The notes below the pieces were generated by a model, which worked only from the letters and a program-made list of their open reading frames with translations, did not search any database and was not told the origin of the DNA. This document shows, in pieces, positions 1-7,301 of a stretch of 19,057 nucleotides of DNA (the stretch's first letter is position 1; every line of letters begins with the position of its first letter). Source of the stretch: Patescibacteria group bacterium (GTDB lineage: Bacteria > Patescibacteriota > Microgenomatia > Daviesbacterales > UBA10151); NCBI GenBank assembly GCA_018816815.1, contig JAHIVD010000064.1:1-19057 (forward strand), written 5' to 3'. A program made the position numbers and the translations under genes.

Positions 1-1785
1 AAAGTTCTCAAGCAGGTCATAAGCACTGATTAATCCTTCCGTTACCCTGGGGATTGAGGTTTGGCCGGGACAGACAATACCGGTGATGGTATCCTCAGGC
101 CCGCCCTGCGCATTTATTCTTTCATTTGAATGCACATCTCCAGTAGTCTGTATCCATGGGGATATAACAGGAGGGCTGACAAAAAGTGTTTTGGAAATAC
201 AATACTCGCTACGGTTATTGTGGCTAAATTCAAAAAGATAAGGAGTGTATCCTGATACTGCTTGGTTCACAGGGAAATACCAACCAGCTGTACACCAATA
301 TTGGTCTTGTTTGCATTGTTGGTAGGTGGGCCAGCTTTGGTATTTTGGATTTGGAGTCTTGTTATCATCTGGGAGGTTAAAATCATTGATCGTTTGGGCA
401 TTATAGACAGCTGCTACACCGGCCGGGTTAGCCGGGGTGGTGACATCTATTGCCACAGACATGTATCCGCTACTGGACACTATCACTGGGACAAAGTTTG
501 TTCCTTCAGTAATAGTTAAGGGGTCTACTTCCCGGCCATTAACTAGAAAAAATATATAACTTTTTTGATCATATCTAGTGCAAGGTATACTATCAGTCCC
601 ACTTCCCCCTCCTCCACCACCTGTACAATGGGTGGGATCCCACCAGCATATCTCTGAGCCATAGTTCATGGCACACTCAGAAGAGGATTGGCAGGAATAA
701 CTTAAACCATCCCAGCAGGAACTTTTGCCAGAGCCACAGCCTGCTGAAGAACAAGTCCCGCATCCTCCCCAGCCAGAAGAAGGATCAGAGGGGGAAGAAG
801 TACAACTCACAGTGGCCTCACCTCCATCAAAAGTGGTGCCACTACCATTGCTGGCATACAGATGATAAACTCCACCATTGACAACAGGTGGTCCTAAAGA
901 GAAATATGTGTCTGTCCAGGAACCGGTACAGTTACTGCTGATTGTGTAAGAAATATTCCCAGCATAAATGTAGATATTACAATTACTCCCTGATCCCAAA
1001 TTCCAATTGGCTGAAAGCGTTGGTATTCCCCCGGGACAGGTGGCTGTTAAACTTGCCAGGCCTGGGGAAGGAGAAGGAGAGGGGGAAGGGGAAGGGGAAG
1101 CAATGGGACCACAAGCTCTTTCCCCGCAAGGTTGGGTAGTGCAAGAATAGCCTGGCACGGCATCACAGGTAGCTTGAGAAACTCCGCAGATTACAGTGTT
1201 TGTGCCGGCAGGGCAGGAACCGGAAAAATTTCCACCGGTACAATTTCCATCCAGTGTTCCATCAGCATTACAGCATGTTTTATACACCGTAGGGCTGACT
1301 GTGCATCCGGAACTGCTGCATTGTCCGGGATAAAGATACGGGCTGGTTTGGCAAGTATCAGTTGCCCCACAGGTCACAGTTACATATTGGTAGGAAAAAC
1401 TACATGAACCTGGCTCAAACCCTTGTGTTGCTTTACATGCTGTGGCATAATTCCAATCCCACATGTTAATATGGAAACTATTCCCGGCAGTGCATCCTCC
1501 GCCTGAAGTACAGCAAGTATTTGAATATGTGCCTATGTAGCTTTGGCAAGGGCCAAGATCGCTGTTAACCACTTCGCTATAAGGACAACCCGCGGTGCCG
1601 GTGCTATTATCTATGTAATAGTATTCATAAGGAGGAGCTTGGGGCAGTTCAAAAACACTAAAAACCTGGTCTGTATCAGTATAAACTGTGTAATCAGCCA
1701 GAACTTGAGAGGGAAAGAAATTAGTTATTAAAAAGCAGAAAATTATAAAAAAAATACCAGAAGCTATTCTTAAAACTAATCGCAT
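1..1785 (-). CDS. Large Cys-rich secreted protein, 3' end outside the window
   Basis: An open frame of 595 codons runs leftward from ATG at 1785 and leaves the window without a stop, so the C-terminus is missing. Residues 1-30 form a signal peptide (Arg2/Arg6, hydrophobic core, likely cleavage after Val-Leu-Ala30). The mature part holds about 37 cysteines, many as CC or CxxC-like pairs, in two Cys-rich blocks (about 31-229 and 335-400). They flank an (SP)6 linker (230-241), an immunoglobulin/FN3-like beta segment (about 242-330) and a Gly run (389-394). Near 542-555 is a PWIQTTGDVHSNE motif of the kind I associate with secreted CPR proteins; what follows is mostly outside. An in-frame TAA lies three codons before the ATG, which fixes the start. 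GGAGG is only 1 nt from the ATG, too close for normal use. Probably an exported surface or adhesin-like protein; function unknown. High cysteine content implies disulfides outside the cell. Confidence 0.85.
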   Translation of the reverse strand, partial: MRLVLRIASGIFFIIFCFLITNFFPSQVLADYTVYTDTDQVFSVFELPQAPPYEYYYIDNSTGTAGCPYSEVVNSDLGPCQSYIGTYSNTCCTSGGGCTAGNSFHINMWDWNYATACKATQGFEPGSCSFSYQYVTVTCGATDTCQTSPYLYPGQCSSSGCTVSPTVYKTCCNADGTLDGNCTGGNFSGSCPAGTNTVICGVSQATCDAVPGYSCTTQPCGERACGPIASPSPSPSPSPSPGLASLTATCPGGIPTLSANWNLGSGSNCNIYIYAGNISYTISSNCTGSWTDTYFSLGPPVVNGGVYHLYASNGSGTTFDGGEATVSCTSSPSDPSSGWGGCGTCSSAGCGSGKSSCWDGLSYSCQSSSECAMNYGSEICWWDPTHCTGGGGGGSGTDSIPCTRYDQKSYIFFLVNGREVDPLTITEGTNFVPVIVSSSGYMSVAIDVTTPANPAGVAAVYNAQTINDFNLPDDNKTPNPKYQSWPTYQQCKQDQYWCTAGWYFPVNQAVSGYTPYLFEFSHNNRSEYCISKTLFVSPPVISPWIQTTGDVHSNERINAQGGPEDTITGIVCPGQTSIPRVTEGLISAYDLLENF

Positions 1786-1793
1786 ACCTCCAG

Positions 1794-1821
1794 CTTAAAG
1801 GAAAGGGTAGTTATTTGTCAA
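1794..1821 (-). promoter_or_regulatory. Candidate promoter of the Cys-rich secreted protein
   Basis: On the minus strand a perfect TTGACA (1821-1816) is followed after 16 nt by TTTAAG (1799-1794, 4/6 to TATAAT). Only 8 nt separate the -10 from the ATG at 1785, so transcription would begin at or just before the start codon. It lies right after the stop of the upstream lipoprotein gene, suggesting separate transcription of the large gene. Inferred from hexamer matches only. Confidence 0.45.
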
Positions 1822-1827
1822 AAATCT

Positions 1828-2988
1828 TTACTTCCCCGGAGTAGAAGATACAGTTACAAGTGCATTATCTGGTGTCATGAAAAGAGCACCAAGCGTTACT
1901 TGTTGAAATTTCTTTGTTGCTATGTCCTGACGTCCAATGCTAATTACCGTGGCTTTTGCTTGGCCAAACCCCTGTGTTTCAAAACCTTGTTGTATCGGAT
2001 CAGTTGGGTTATACCGGACTTCCAGAAGAGGAATCCCGGGTGCTACCAACTGTCCTTTTTTAACTAAAAGCTTGCTTGTACGAGGGGTACCAAACCCCCA
2101 GATCTGACCACCTGATTTAATTTGTACACTATTAGTAAAGGAATTCACTCTGGCGGCTTCCAATACCTCTCCGCTTACTAAAGCGGGAAGAGTCACTGTT
2201 ATTCCTGAAGGAAAGCTTATGAAAAGATTACGTTGGTTATTAGGGTAAATACGACTTTGAGTTATTCCCCCACCAATTTGCAATATTTCTGCAGGTGAGA
2301 AAAGTTTAAATTCTCCTCTGGCTGCAGCTTCTTCCTGCATTCTTTGAATTTCTGCTGGAGAAGGGGTAGCAAACTGTGCTGTTTCTTTGGAGACAACATC
2401 AGGGAGAGAGGGATGTTCTTGGTTAAATTCTATAACCGCGGTTTCTTCGTCCGGAGTTAAAATTTGGCAAGTATCCAGTTTTTCTCTTATTTTCAGCATC
2501 TGTCTGAAAGCTTGGTCAGGATTATTTTCTTCATTCCCGCCTAGCCCCACTGGTGTGGGATAACCATGTTGTGTGGCAAACACATCAGGAGCACAGACTT
2601 GAGCGGTAGGAACCAGAGTGGGAGAAGGGGTGGGGGATTCTTGGATGATTGCCGGAGGCGTTGAAGAACAGGCGGCCAAAAGAGATGAAGCAGCTCCACC
2701 CATAATCAATAAAGATAAAGCTCTCGCATAAGGACTTTCCATTAATCTTGTTAGTAAAGATCCATTTGAAGGGTTTTCAGGAGGAAGATCATTGAGAGTA
2801 TGACTAGCTTCAATAACGGCCGCCCTTGCGGCTGCAACAATTTGGGCTTCAGTTGCCCGGGGTTCTTGAGGATAAAAAGGACGACCAAAGCTTCCCCTTC
2901 CCCCTGGATGTCTTTCTCTATTTGGACGGCTTCTTAGGCTATTTAGATTTAGATGTGGAATGGTTGCTTGATAATGTTCTATTTTCAT
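1828..2988 (-). CDS. Lipoprotein-like protein with degenerate LytM/M23-like beta domain
   Basis: 386 aa. The N-terminal ~87 residues are hydrophilic and include RPNRERHPGGRGSFGRP. A hydrophobic segment (about 88-106) ends in LLAAC, a good lipobox with Cys107, followed by a Ser/Thr/Pro linker (SSTPPAIIQESPTPSPT). The C-terminal half (about 255-350) has the rhythm of a LytM/peptidase M23 or barrel-sandwich domain: ALVSGEVLEAARV, then KKGQLVAPGIPLLEV, the usual V-x-x-GQ-V-x-x-G-x-x-L segment. The HxxxD and HxH zinc residues of M23 are not visible, so it is probably a binding or structural module. The start is 6 nt after the stop of the 115-aa gene, so the two are very likely co-transcribed and possibly translationally coupled. 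A lipobox behind a long N-terminal extension is odd; the alternative is a single-pass membrane protein that is not lipidated. Fold call is inference. Confidence 0.8.
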   Translation of the reverse strand: MKIEHYQATIPHLNLNSLRSRPNRERHPGGRGSFGRPFYPQEPRATEAQIVAAARAAVIEASHTLNDLPPENPSNGSLLTRLMESPYARALSLLIMGGAASSLLAACSSTPPAIIQESPTPSPTLVPTAQVCAPDVFATQHGYPTPVGLGGNEENNPDQAFRQMLKIREKLDTCQILTPDEETAVIEFNQEHPSLPDVVSKETAQFATPSPAEIQRMQEEAAARGEFKLFSPAEILQIGGGITQSRIYPNNQRNLFISFPSGITVTLPALVSGEVLEAARVNSFTNSVQIKSGGQIWGFGTPRTSKLLVKKGQLVAPGIPLLEVRYNPTDPIQQGFETQGFGQAKATVISIGRQDIATKKFQQVTLGALFMTPDNALVTVSSTPGK

Positions 2989-2994
2989 ACTTAA

Positions 2995-3342
2995 TTATTC
3001 CCCGGAATCTTCTTTCGTAGAACGAGAAAAAATTCCCTCAGTAGTAAGCGTAGATGAGCCTTGGGGTAGTTGGAAGGTTGGGAGGGCGGTGAGTGTAGGG
3101 ATGACAGGGGATTCGGGAATGACTGTTGTGGATGTTAAAATTGAAGTCGGAGTAGGGATAACTTCTGAGCTGTTGCTATTGTTAGAACAGGCTATGGGAA
3201 GAGAAGATAAACCTAAAACAAGAGCTAAAAGAAGCGCTCGGGGAACCCATCTCTTCGATCCTCTGTCAGGATCATTTTGAGGTGTTGATACTTCGTAATC
3301 CTGCTCTGGTTGTGGGGTGGGGTAAAGTTCAACTCTTGACAT
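2995..3342 (-). CDS. Small lipoprotein-like membrane-anchored protein
   Basis: 115 aa, unrecognised. Residues 1-33 are hydrophilic and acidic/polar, 34-51 form a hydrophobic helix (RALLLALVLGLSSLPIAC), and Cys52 sits at its outer end followed by SNNSNSS and a long Ser/Thr/Pro/Val linker to the C-terminus. It has no globular domain of its own. The layout (cytoplasmic extension, helix, Cys, Ser/Thr/Pro tail) copies that of the 386-aa protein encoded immediately downstream, which suggests that they act together at the outer face of the membrane. The lipobox-like PIAC is weak because Pro is at -3. A purine-rich ribosome site (AAGGGGG, 5 nt before ATG) supports this start. An antisense open frame at 3089-3280 is a shadow. 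Confidence 0.7.
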   Translation of the reverse strand: MSRVELYPTPQPEQDYEVSTPQNDPDRGSKRWVPRALLLALVLGLSSLPIACSNNSNSSEVIPTPTSILTSTTVIPESPVIPTLTALPTFQLPQGSSTLTTEGIFSRSTKEDSGE

Positions 3343-3504
3343 AATTACCCCCTTGACTGGAAAGAATAGATGATGTAACGTTAATCAATAACGGTATCTC
3401 TTGGAAGGAGTGCTGTTTTTCTTTTTTTTGGTCTGGCAACGTACGTTCCAAACCCGGTTTTATATTCATAGGTTTAGTCCTATAGAATTTTAATTTGCTG
3501 TTAT

Positions 3505-3513
3505 AGTATACCA
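3505..3513 (-). promoter_or_regulatory. Candidate extended -10 promoter of the lipoprotein pair
   Basis: Minus strand reads TGG directly before TATACT (3510-3505), an extended -10 element (TGn + 5/6 -10). No -35 is visible at 17-18 nt. Transcription would start near 3498 and give a leader of about 155 nt before the ATG at 3342, long for this window, so a nearer promoter may exist. Confidence 0.4.
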
Positions 3514-3577
3514 CACCTTTACAAGATGGGGTATTTTTGGTAGATAAGAAGTTGTGAATAGTCGCGAATAGCGCTGA

Positions 3578-4231
3578 TTATTTCCCAAAATCCTCAGGAG
3601 AAACTTTCTGAAAGGCTCCGGCTTTTTTTAAAGAAAAAGTGGCATTTAAACCGATGAAAGGAGCCACCGGAGGAAAGAGGCCTTCTCCGATCTTGGCAAT
3701 CTCCGTTCCAACGGAAACTGTGTTGCCCAGGGGGATTGTGGTGGTGCCGTAAAAAGAATAAACTGCCTCATTGCCTTTGTTATCTCTTAAGTAGAGTAAA
3801 GGATGATTGGAAATTTTGGGTTCATTCTCCACCTTGCCTGAGAAGGCTGCCAAAAGCGGAGTTCCCTGGGGCAAATTAAAACCTAAAGCATAATAATTTC
3901 CATTATTTTCAATCATTCTTGGCTGAGCACAAAAGTTTTCAGGCACAGGACAGCTTAAAACAGGCTTTGCTGGTTTGGAAGCAACAGCTGGGTTTTTAGC
4001 TTTTTGGGAAAGGGATTGATGGGGTAGAAAAGAGAAATATTTAGGGAAAAGAGAGGAAGGGGATAAGATATTGAAGTAATTTAAGGTTAAAATTAGAGCT
4101 AAAATTAAGACAATTATTCCTCCTGAGATTAAAGATATTTTTAGGATCTTTTTCAAAGGGGAGGATTTAGCAATCAATACTTCCGGGGCAGAAGAAAGAT
4201 TAAGGTTATCCAAAGGATCAGGATTATCCAT
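3578..4231 (-). CDS. Membrane-anchored protein with catalytically dead LytM/M23-like domain
   Basis: 217 aa. A short cytoplasmic part (1-30) precedes one transmembrane helix (about 29-52, KISLISGGIIVLILALILTL), then a Ser/Lys/Pro-rich linker to about residue 92. The outer domain (about 100-217) follows the LytM/peptidase M23 pattern: QGTPLLAAFSGKVEN (family: GTPV-x-A-x-x-GKV), then LYLRDNKGNEAVYSFYG (family: V-x-x-DHGNGY-x-x-x-YAHL), then NTVSVGTEIAKIGEG (family: GQ-x-V-x-x-G-x-x-I-x-x-x-G), ending NATFSL where active enzymes have HLHFE. Zinc-binding and catalytic His are absent (YAHL becomes YSFY, HLHF becomes NATF), so peptidase activity is not expected; related non-enzymatic LytM proteins act as regulators or scaffolds of wall hydrolases. 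An in-frame TAA three codons before the ATG fixes the start. No Shine-Dalgarno is seen. Confidence 0.8.
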   Translation of the reverse strand: MDNPDPLDNLNLSSAPEVLIAKSSPLKKILKISLISGGIIVLILALILTLNYFNILSPSSLFPKYFSFLPHQSLSQKAKNPAVASKPAKPVLSCPVPENFCAQPRMIENNGNYYALGFNLPQGTPLLAAFSGKVENEPKISNHPLLYLRDNKGNEAVYSFYGTTTIPLGNTVSVGTEIAKIGEGLFPPVAPFIGLNATFSLKKAGAFQKVSPEDFGK

Positions 4232-4239
4232 ATAAGTTT

Positions 4240-4268
4240 ATGGTAAGGGATTAAAGAAGGTTTGTCAA
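4240..4268 (-). promoter_or_regulatory. Candidate proximal promoter of the LytM-like gene
   Basis: TTGACA (4268-4263, 6/6), 17-nt spacer, TACCAT (4245-4240, 4/6). The -10 ends 8 nt before the ATG at 4231, so the mRNA would be leaderless or nearly so, consistent with the missing ribosome site. Confidence 0.5.
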
Positions 4269-4311
4269 AAATTCCACCGGGCTGAATCCATCTCCGGGGA
4301 GTAACTTCGTC

Positions 4312-4356
4312 ACACCTCGGAGGTGTAATATGGGGAGATAAGCAGGATGTTGTCAA
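4312..4356 (-). promoter_or_regulatory. Distal promoter with palindromic operator candidate
   Basis: Minus strand: TTGACA (4356-4351, 6/6), 18-nt spacer, CATATT (4332-4327, 4/6). Directly after the -10, at the expected start of transcription, lies a 15-bp palindrome (4312-4326) with 7-bp arms ACACCTC and GAGGTGT around one central base. The loop is too short for an RNA hairpin, so a dimeric repressor site is the better reading. The site sits between the minus-strand LytM-like gene and the plus-strand glcG-like gene and could act on either. Confidence 0.4.
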
Positions 4357-4393
4357 ACTTGAAACCTCACTTTTTTCATGTTTAATTTTGCGT

Positions 4394-4490
4394 TATAATC
4401 TAATGTGTAGTTTGTTCCCAAAAAGCTTCAAAAAATAAACGATTAACTTGACGCTGAGATAAAATATAGGTTAGGATAAAGTGGAAGGGG
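4394..4490 (+). promoter_or_regulatory. Candidate promoters and ribosome site for the glcG-like gene
   Basis: Two alternatives are visible. TTGACG (4448-4453), 18-nt spacer, TAGGAT (4472-4477) is close to the gene. Further up is a perfect TATAAT (4394-4399) without a good -35. A ribosome site AAGGGG (4485-4490) lies 7 nt before ATG 4498, so this gene is one of the few in the window with ordinary initiation signals. The rest of 4232-4497 shows nothing else. Confidence 0.4.
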
Positions 4491-4497
4491 CGAGGGT

Positions 4498-4899
4498 ATG
4501 GATTATTCAAAAGTCAAAAAGGCTCTGGAGGCATCAGAAGCAAAAGCAAAAGAATTAGGAATTGCTGTTTCAACAGCTATCGTTGATGAATATGGGGATT
4601 TATTGGCATTTTCCAGAATGGATGGTGCTATTAAAATTAGCCCCAAGTTTGCGCTTGCTAAAGCCTATACTGCCGGAACGATTGGTATGGCGACTGCTGA
4701 TATGGCGCCATACGCAGCAGAAGGGAAGCCATATTACGGAATGAATGCATTATTCGGGGGCGAGTTAACTACAATAGCTGGTGGTTTGTCTGTAAAAATC
4801 AAAGACAAATTGGCTGGCGGAATTGGAGTAGGTGGGTCAGCAGATGTTAATCAAGATGTAAAGTGCGCTAAAGCAGCGCTAGATGCTTTGAAAAACTAA
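4498..4899 (+). CDS. GlcG/HbpS-family protein (heme-binding-like domain)
   Basis: 133 aa, the whole protein being one GlcG/HbpS (PF03928-type) domain. Family features seen: an N-terminal helix (KKALEASEAKAKELGI), VSTAIVDEYGDLLAFSRMDGA, then SPKFALAKAYTAGTIGMAT, the Gly-rich GGELTTIAGGLSVKIKDKLAGGIGVGGSAD and a C-terminal helix (CAKAALDAL). In some relatives (HbpS of Streptomyces) this fold binds or degrades heme or senses redox stress; in others (GlcG of the glycolate locus, PduO C-terminal domain) the job is unclear. There is no signal peptide, so it is cytoplasmic. The YrdC-like gene begins 6 nt after its stop, so the two form an operon. Heme ligands cannot be assigned from sequence alone. 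Confidence 0.88.
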   Translation: MDYSKVKKALEASEAKAKELGIAVSTAIVDEYGDLLAFSRMDGAIKISPKFALAKAYTAGTIGMATADMAPYAAEGKPYYGMNALFGGELTTIAGGLSVKIKDKLAGGIGVGGSADVNQDVKCAKAALDALKN

Positions 4900-4905
4900 T
4901 TTGTA

Positions 4906-5679
4906 ATGCTTGAAATAGATAACAGAAGTGGAATGATTGAAACAGATAGAAGATCAGGCGCAAGAGTGCTTGATGTTTCAAGAGATGGTGATCTGTTGAT
5001 TGCTGCGGAAATTATCGGTAATAAAGGAATAGCAGCCCTCCCTTTTGGTACTATATTTGGTATTTTTGCAAGAATGGATGATCCAATTGCTGCTTTAGCA
5101 ATACATAAGATAAAAGAAAGACCGCCAGATCAAAAATTGATCACTGTTATTGAGCCGGAAGAAATTAGTGATTATGTAGATTTTTCAAGGATACCATATA
5201 CAGAACAACAAATTAGAGGTCTTTGGGAGGATACTCATGCTTTGGGGATCATTTTGCCTGCGTCTAAAAGAGTACCCGCTCATTTAGTCACAGGAGAAGG
5301 AGACGAATCCACCTTCATTAATATTTGGGCAAATTCTCCTCATCTAATAACAATAATGGGATATTTGCACGGTTTTGGCGTAAAAGGATTGGTTGGTACG
5401 TCTGCCAATGAAAAAGGGGAACCAACTATTCATCGATTTGATTTATTAAGCCAGGTGTTTGATCAGCAAGTGGATGTTTTGGTTAAAGATAGCTTTGATC
5501 ATTTACCGGCAGAATTGCAAGTATCGACTACAATTTTAGTTTTAACAAGTGAGCATCCAAGCCTTTACAGATTGGGAAGCGTTGGTGTGGAAGAACTTGA
5601 AGGAGTTCTTCAAAGACAAAGATTTCCTAGCCTTGTCGTACCAGAAAATTATCACGTAGTTCTGCCTAGAGGAGAATAG
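4906..5679 (+). CDS. YrdC/Sua5-like protein (threonylcarbamoyl-AMP synthase superfamily)
   Basis: 257 aa. The YrdC fold is recognisable from GIAALPFGTIFGIFARMDDP (about 41-60; canonical enzymes have PTDTVYGL), IHKIKERPPDQKL (about 66-78; canonical KGRP) and VGTSANEKGEPTI (canonical SxN motif, kept as SAN). YrdC/Sua5 proteins make threonylcarbamoyl-AMP for the t6A37 tRNA base. Here PTDT is PFGT and KGRP is KERP, and spacing is longer than in a stand-alone YrdC (about 190 aa), so it may be a divergent paralogue (YciO-like) rather than the t6A enzyme. There is no TsaB/D/E gene nearby. The ATG at 4906 is 6 nt after the glcG-like stop with no Shine-Dalgarno; Met10 (4933) is an alternative start. 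Family firm, reaction uncertain. Confidence 0.8.
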   Translation: MLEIDNRSGMIETDRRSGARVLDVSRDGDLLIAAEIIGNKGIAALPFGTIFGIFARMDDPIAALAIHKIKERPPDQKLITVIEPEEISDYVDFSRIPYTEQQIRGLWEDTHALGIILPASKRVPAHLVTGEGDESTFINIWANSPHLITIMGYLHGFGVKGLVGTSANEKGEPTIHRFDLLSQVFDQQVDVLVKDSFDHLPAELQVSTTILVLTSEHPSLYRLGSVGVEELEGVLQRQRFPSLVVPENYHVVLPRGE

Positions 5680-5721
5680 CAATTCAAGTTGACGCAAATT
5701 TCTACCTTTTAGCTCCACTTA

Positions 5722-5751
5722 TTTTCAACTGATTGATAATAGTTATATACT
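5722..5751 (+). promoter_or_regulatory. Candidate promoter of the histidine kinase gene
   Basis: TTTTCA (5722-5727, 4/6), 18-nt spacer, TATACT (5746-5751, 5/6). The -10 ends 9 nt before ATG 5761, and the codon directly before that ATG is an in-frame TGA, so the start cannot be moved upstream. Together they predict a leader of about 0-3 nt. Confidence 0.5.
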
Positions 5752-5760
5752 AGAAAGTGA

Positions 5761-7260
5761 ATGAATAGTTCAGTTTTACCTAATCTGATTATTGGAGTGC
5801 TATCCAGCGCTTTATTGTTACTTATATTAGTGTCTTTTTGGCAACGGAGAAAGTTTCAAAAAGAGCTGGAAAATCGCTATAAATCTCTTTTATCCTTTCA
5901 TAGAATCTATAAACTTATTTTAGAAAATCTAGATTATGAGTCAACGATTCAAAGAATCGCAAATATCATACCAAGCGAACTTAGATTTGCTACGGGTGTG
6001 CTTGCAATATTAGATGAGCAAACAGGCATCCTAAAAAGAGTAGCAGCCTCTCAAACTAAACAGGCAGCAGAGGCTATTCAATTTATAAATACTCTAAGTG
6101 TTTCTTTTGATAAAATTGAGATATCAATAACTGATCAAAACAATATCATGGCAAGGGCAATTAGAGAGCAAAAATCCTTTGTCACAAAAGATGTATACGA
6201 TGTGCTTGGACCTGTTTTGCCAAAAGAAGAAACACAAAGAGTACAGGAGATTATGGGAACCAAAACCACATTTGCTTATCCAATTTTTGCTGAAGGTAAT
6301 CCTGTCGGTGTTTTTCTAGTTAGTACAAAAAAACACCAACACGAACTTAGCAGCTACGAAATGGAGGTGCTAGACAGTTTCGTTAATCTGATTGGTTTAG
6401 CTTTACAAGACTCCAAACGATACACTTTTTTAAAAAATACCTCTGAAAAGTTAAGAGATGCTAATGAAAGACTTAAGCAACTAGATACCCTCAAAAATGA
6501 TTTTGTGTCAGTTGCTTCACATGAACTTAGGACACCAATGACTGCAATCCGTTCTTATGCCTGGATGGCGCTGCACCGGTCTGATGTGCCAATATCTCCG
6601 AATATGAAAAAGTATCTGGCCAGAATTTTAATATCAACAGAACGGCTGATTAATCTGGTTAACGATATGCTTAATGTTTCCAGAATAGAATCCGGCTCAA
6701 TCTCGATAAAGCCGGAACCGGTTGATGTTCTCTCTTTGATCAGGGATATTGTTGATGAGGTCTATTATTCGAAATCAGAAGAGAAAAACATACAATTTAT
6801 TATATCTGATAAAAAAGCTCCTAATATACTTGCTGATCCGGAGAAACTTAGACAGATATTTCTTAATTTGGTGGGAAATTCGCTTAAATTTACTTCAAGC
6901 GGGGGAAAAATCAGCTTTGATTTTTTTAGTGACGGCAAAACCGTAGAAATTTTGGTTTCTGATACAGGGGTAGGAATATCTAAAGAGGATTTAAGTAAAT
7001 TATTCCACAAATTCGGAAGACTTGATAGTTCCTATATCGCATCTGCTGCCTCCGGCGGAACAGGTCTTGGTCTTTATATATCCAAAAATTTAACAGAACT
7101 CATGCACGGTAAAATCTGGGCACGGTCTGAAGGGCTGAATAAAGGAGCAACATTCATTGTGGCTTTGCCTATTGCAACACCTGCTGCTTTGAAAGATATA
7201 GATAGATATCAGGTAAAACCAAAAGGTGAAACCAAGAGACTGGAACCTGTGGCAATTTAG
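5761..7260 (+). CDS. Membrane histidine kinase with GAF sensor domain
   Basis: 499 aa. One N-terminal transmembrane helix (about 5-26) with almost nothing outside, then a GAF domain (about 57-217), a coiled-coil linker (about 222-245), HisKA with the H-box SHELRTPMTA (phospho-acceptor His254), and HATPase_c with N-box (Asn369/Asn373 in LRQIFLNLVGNSLKF), D-box DTGVGI (401-406), KLFHKFGRL and G2-box GGTGLGLYI (432-440). All catalytic boxes are intact, so it should autophosphorylate. Sensing is likely intracellular through GAF (small ligand or redox), not periplasmic. The receiver-only regulator just downstream is the natural partner. Start fixed by an adjacent upstream TGA. The C-terminal 25 residues are a short basic tail of unknown role. 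Confidence 0.95.
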   Translation: MNSSVLPNLIIGVLSSALLLLILVSFWQRRKFQKELENRYKSLLSFHRIYKLILENLDYESTIQRIANIIPSELRFATGVLAILDEQTGILKRVAASQTKQAAEAIQFINTLSVSFDKIEISITDQNNIMARAIREQKSFVTKDVYDVLGPVLPKEETQRVQEIMGTKTTFAYPIFAEGNPVGVFLVSTKKHQHELSSYEMEVLDSFVNLIGLALQDSKRYTFLKNTSEKLRDANERLKQLDTLKNDFVSVASHELRTPMTAIRSYAWMALHRSDVPISPNMKKYLARILISTERLINLVNDMLNVSRIESGSISIKPEPVDVLSLIRDIVDEVYYSKSEEKNIQFIISDKKAPNILADPEKLRQIFLNLVGNSLKFTSSGGKISFDFFSDGKTVEILVSDTGVGISKEDLSKLFHKFGRLDSSYIASAASGGTGLGLYISKNLTELMHGKIWARSEGLNKGATFIVALPIATPAALKDIDRYQVKPKGETKRLEPVAI

Positions 7261-7284
7261 CTAGTAGAGGTGGTTTGTAGTTTG

Positions 7285-7293
7285 TGGTATAAA
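7285..7293 (+). promoter_or_regulatory. Extended -10 promoter candidate before the response regulator
   Basis: TGG followed directly by TATAAA (7288-7293) gives an extended -10 box with no clear -35. Transcription would start at about 7300-7302, exactly where a 17-codon ORF begins, so the regulator can be expressed apart from the kinase gene. Confidence 0.4.
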
Positions 7294-7301
7294 GAAATTA
7301 T

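Noticed and set aside
262..1731. Four plus-strand open frames (262-519, 942-1139, 1132-1407, 1543-1731)
   Set aside because: All are antisense to the continuous 595-codon minus-strand frame with signal peptide and Cys pattern; they have no ribosome sites or recognisable content.
3329..3514. 61-aa minus-strand frame before the small lipoprotein gene
   Set aside because: Its ATG falls inside the extended -10 box, it overlaps the next gene by 14 nt, and its sequence shows no domain.
4174..4356. 60-aa minus-strand frame over the start of the LytM-like gene
   Set aside because: It overlaps the convincing N-terminus and membrane helix of the 217-aa protein in another frame and covers promoter and palindrome.
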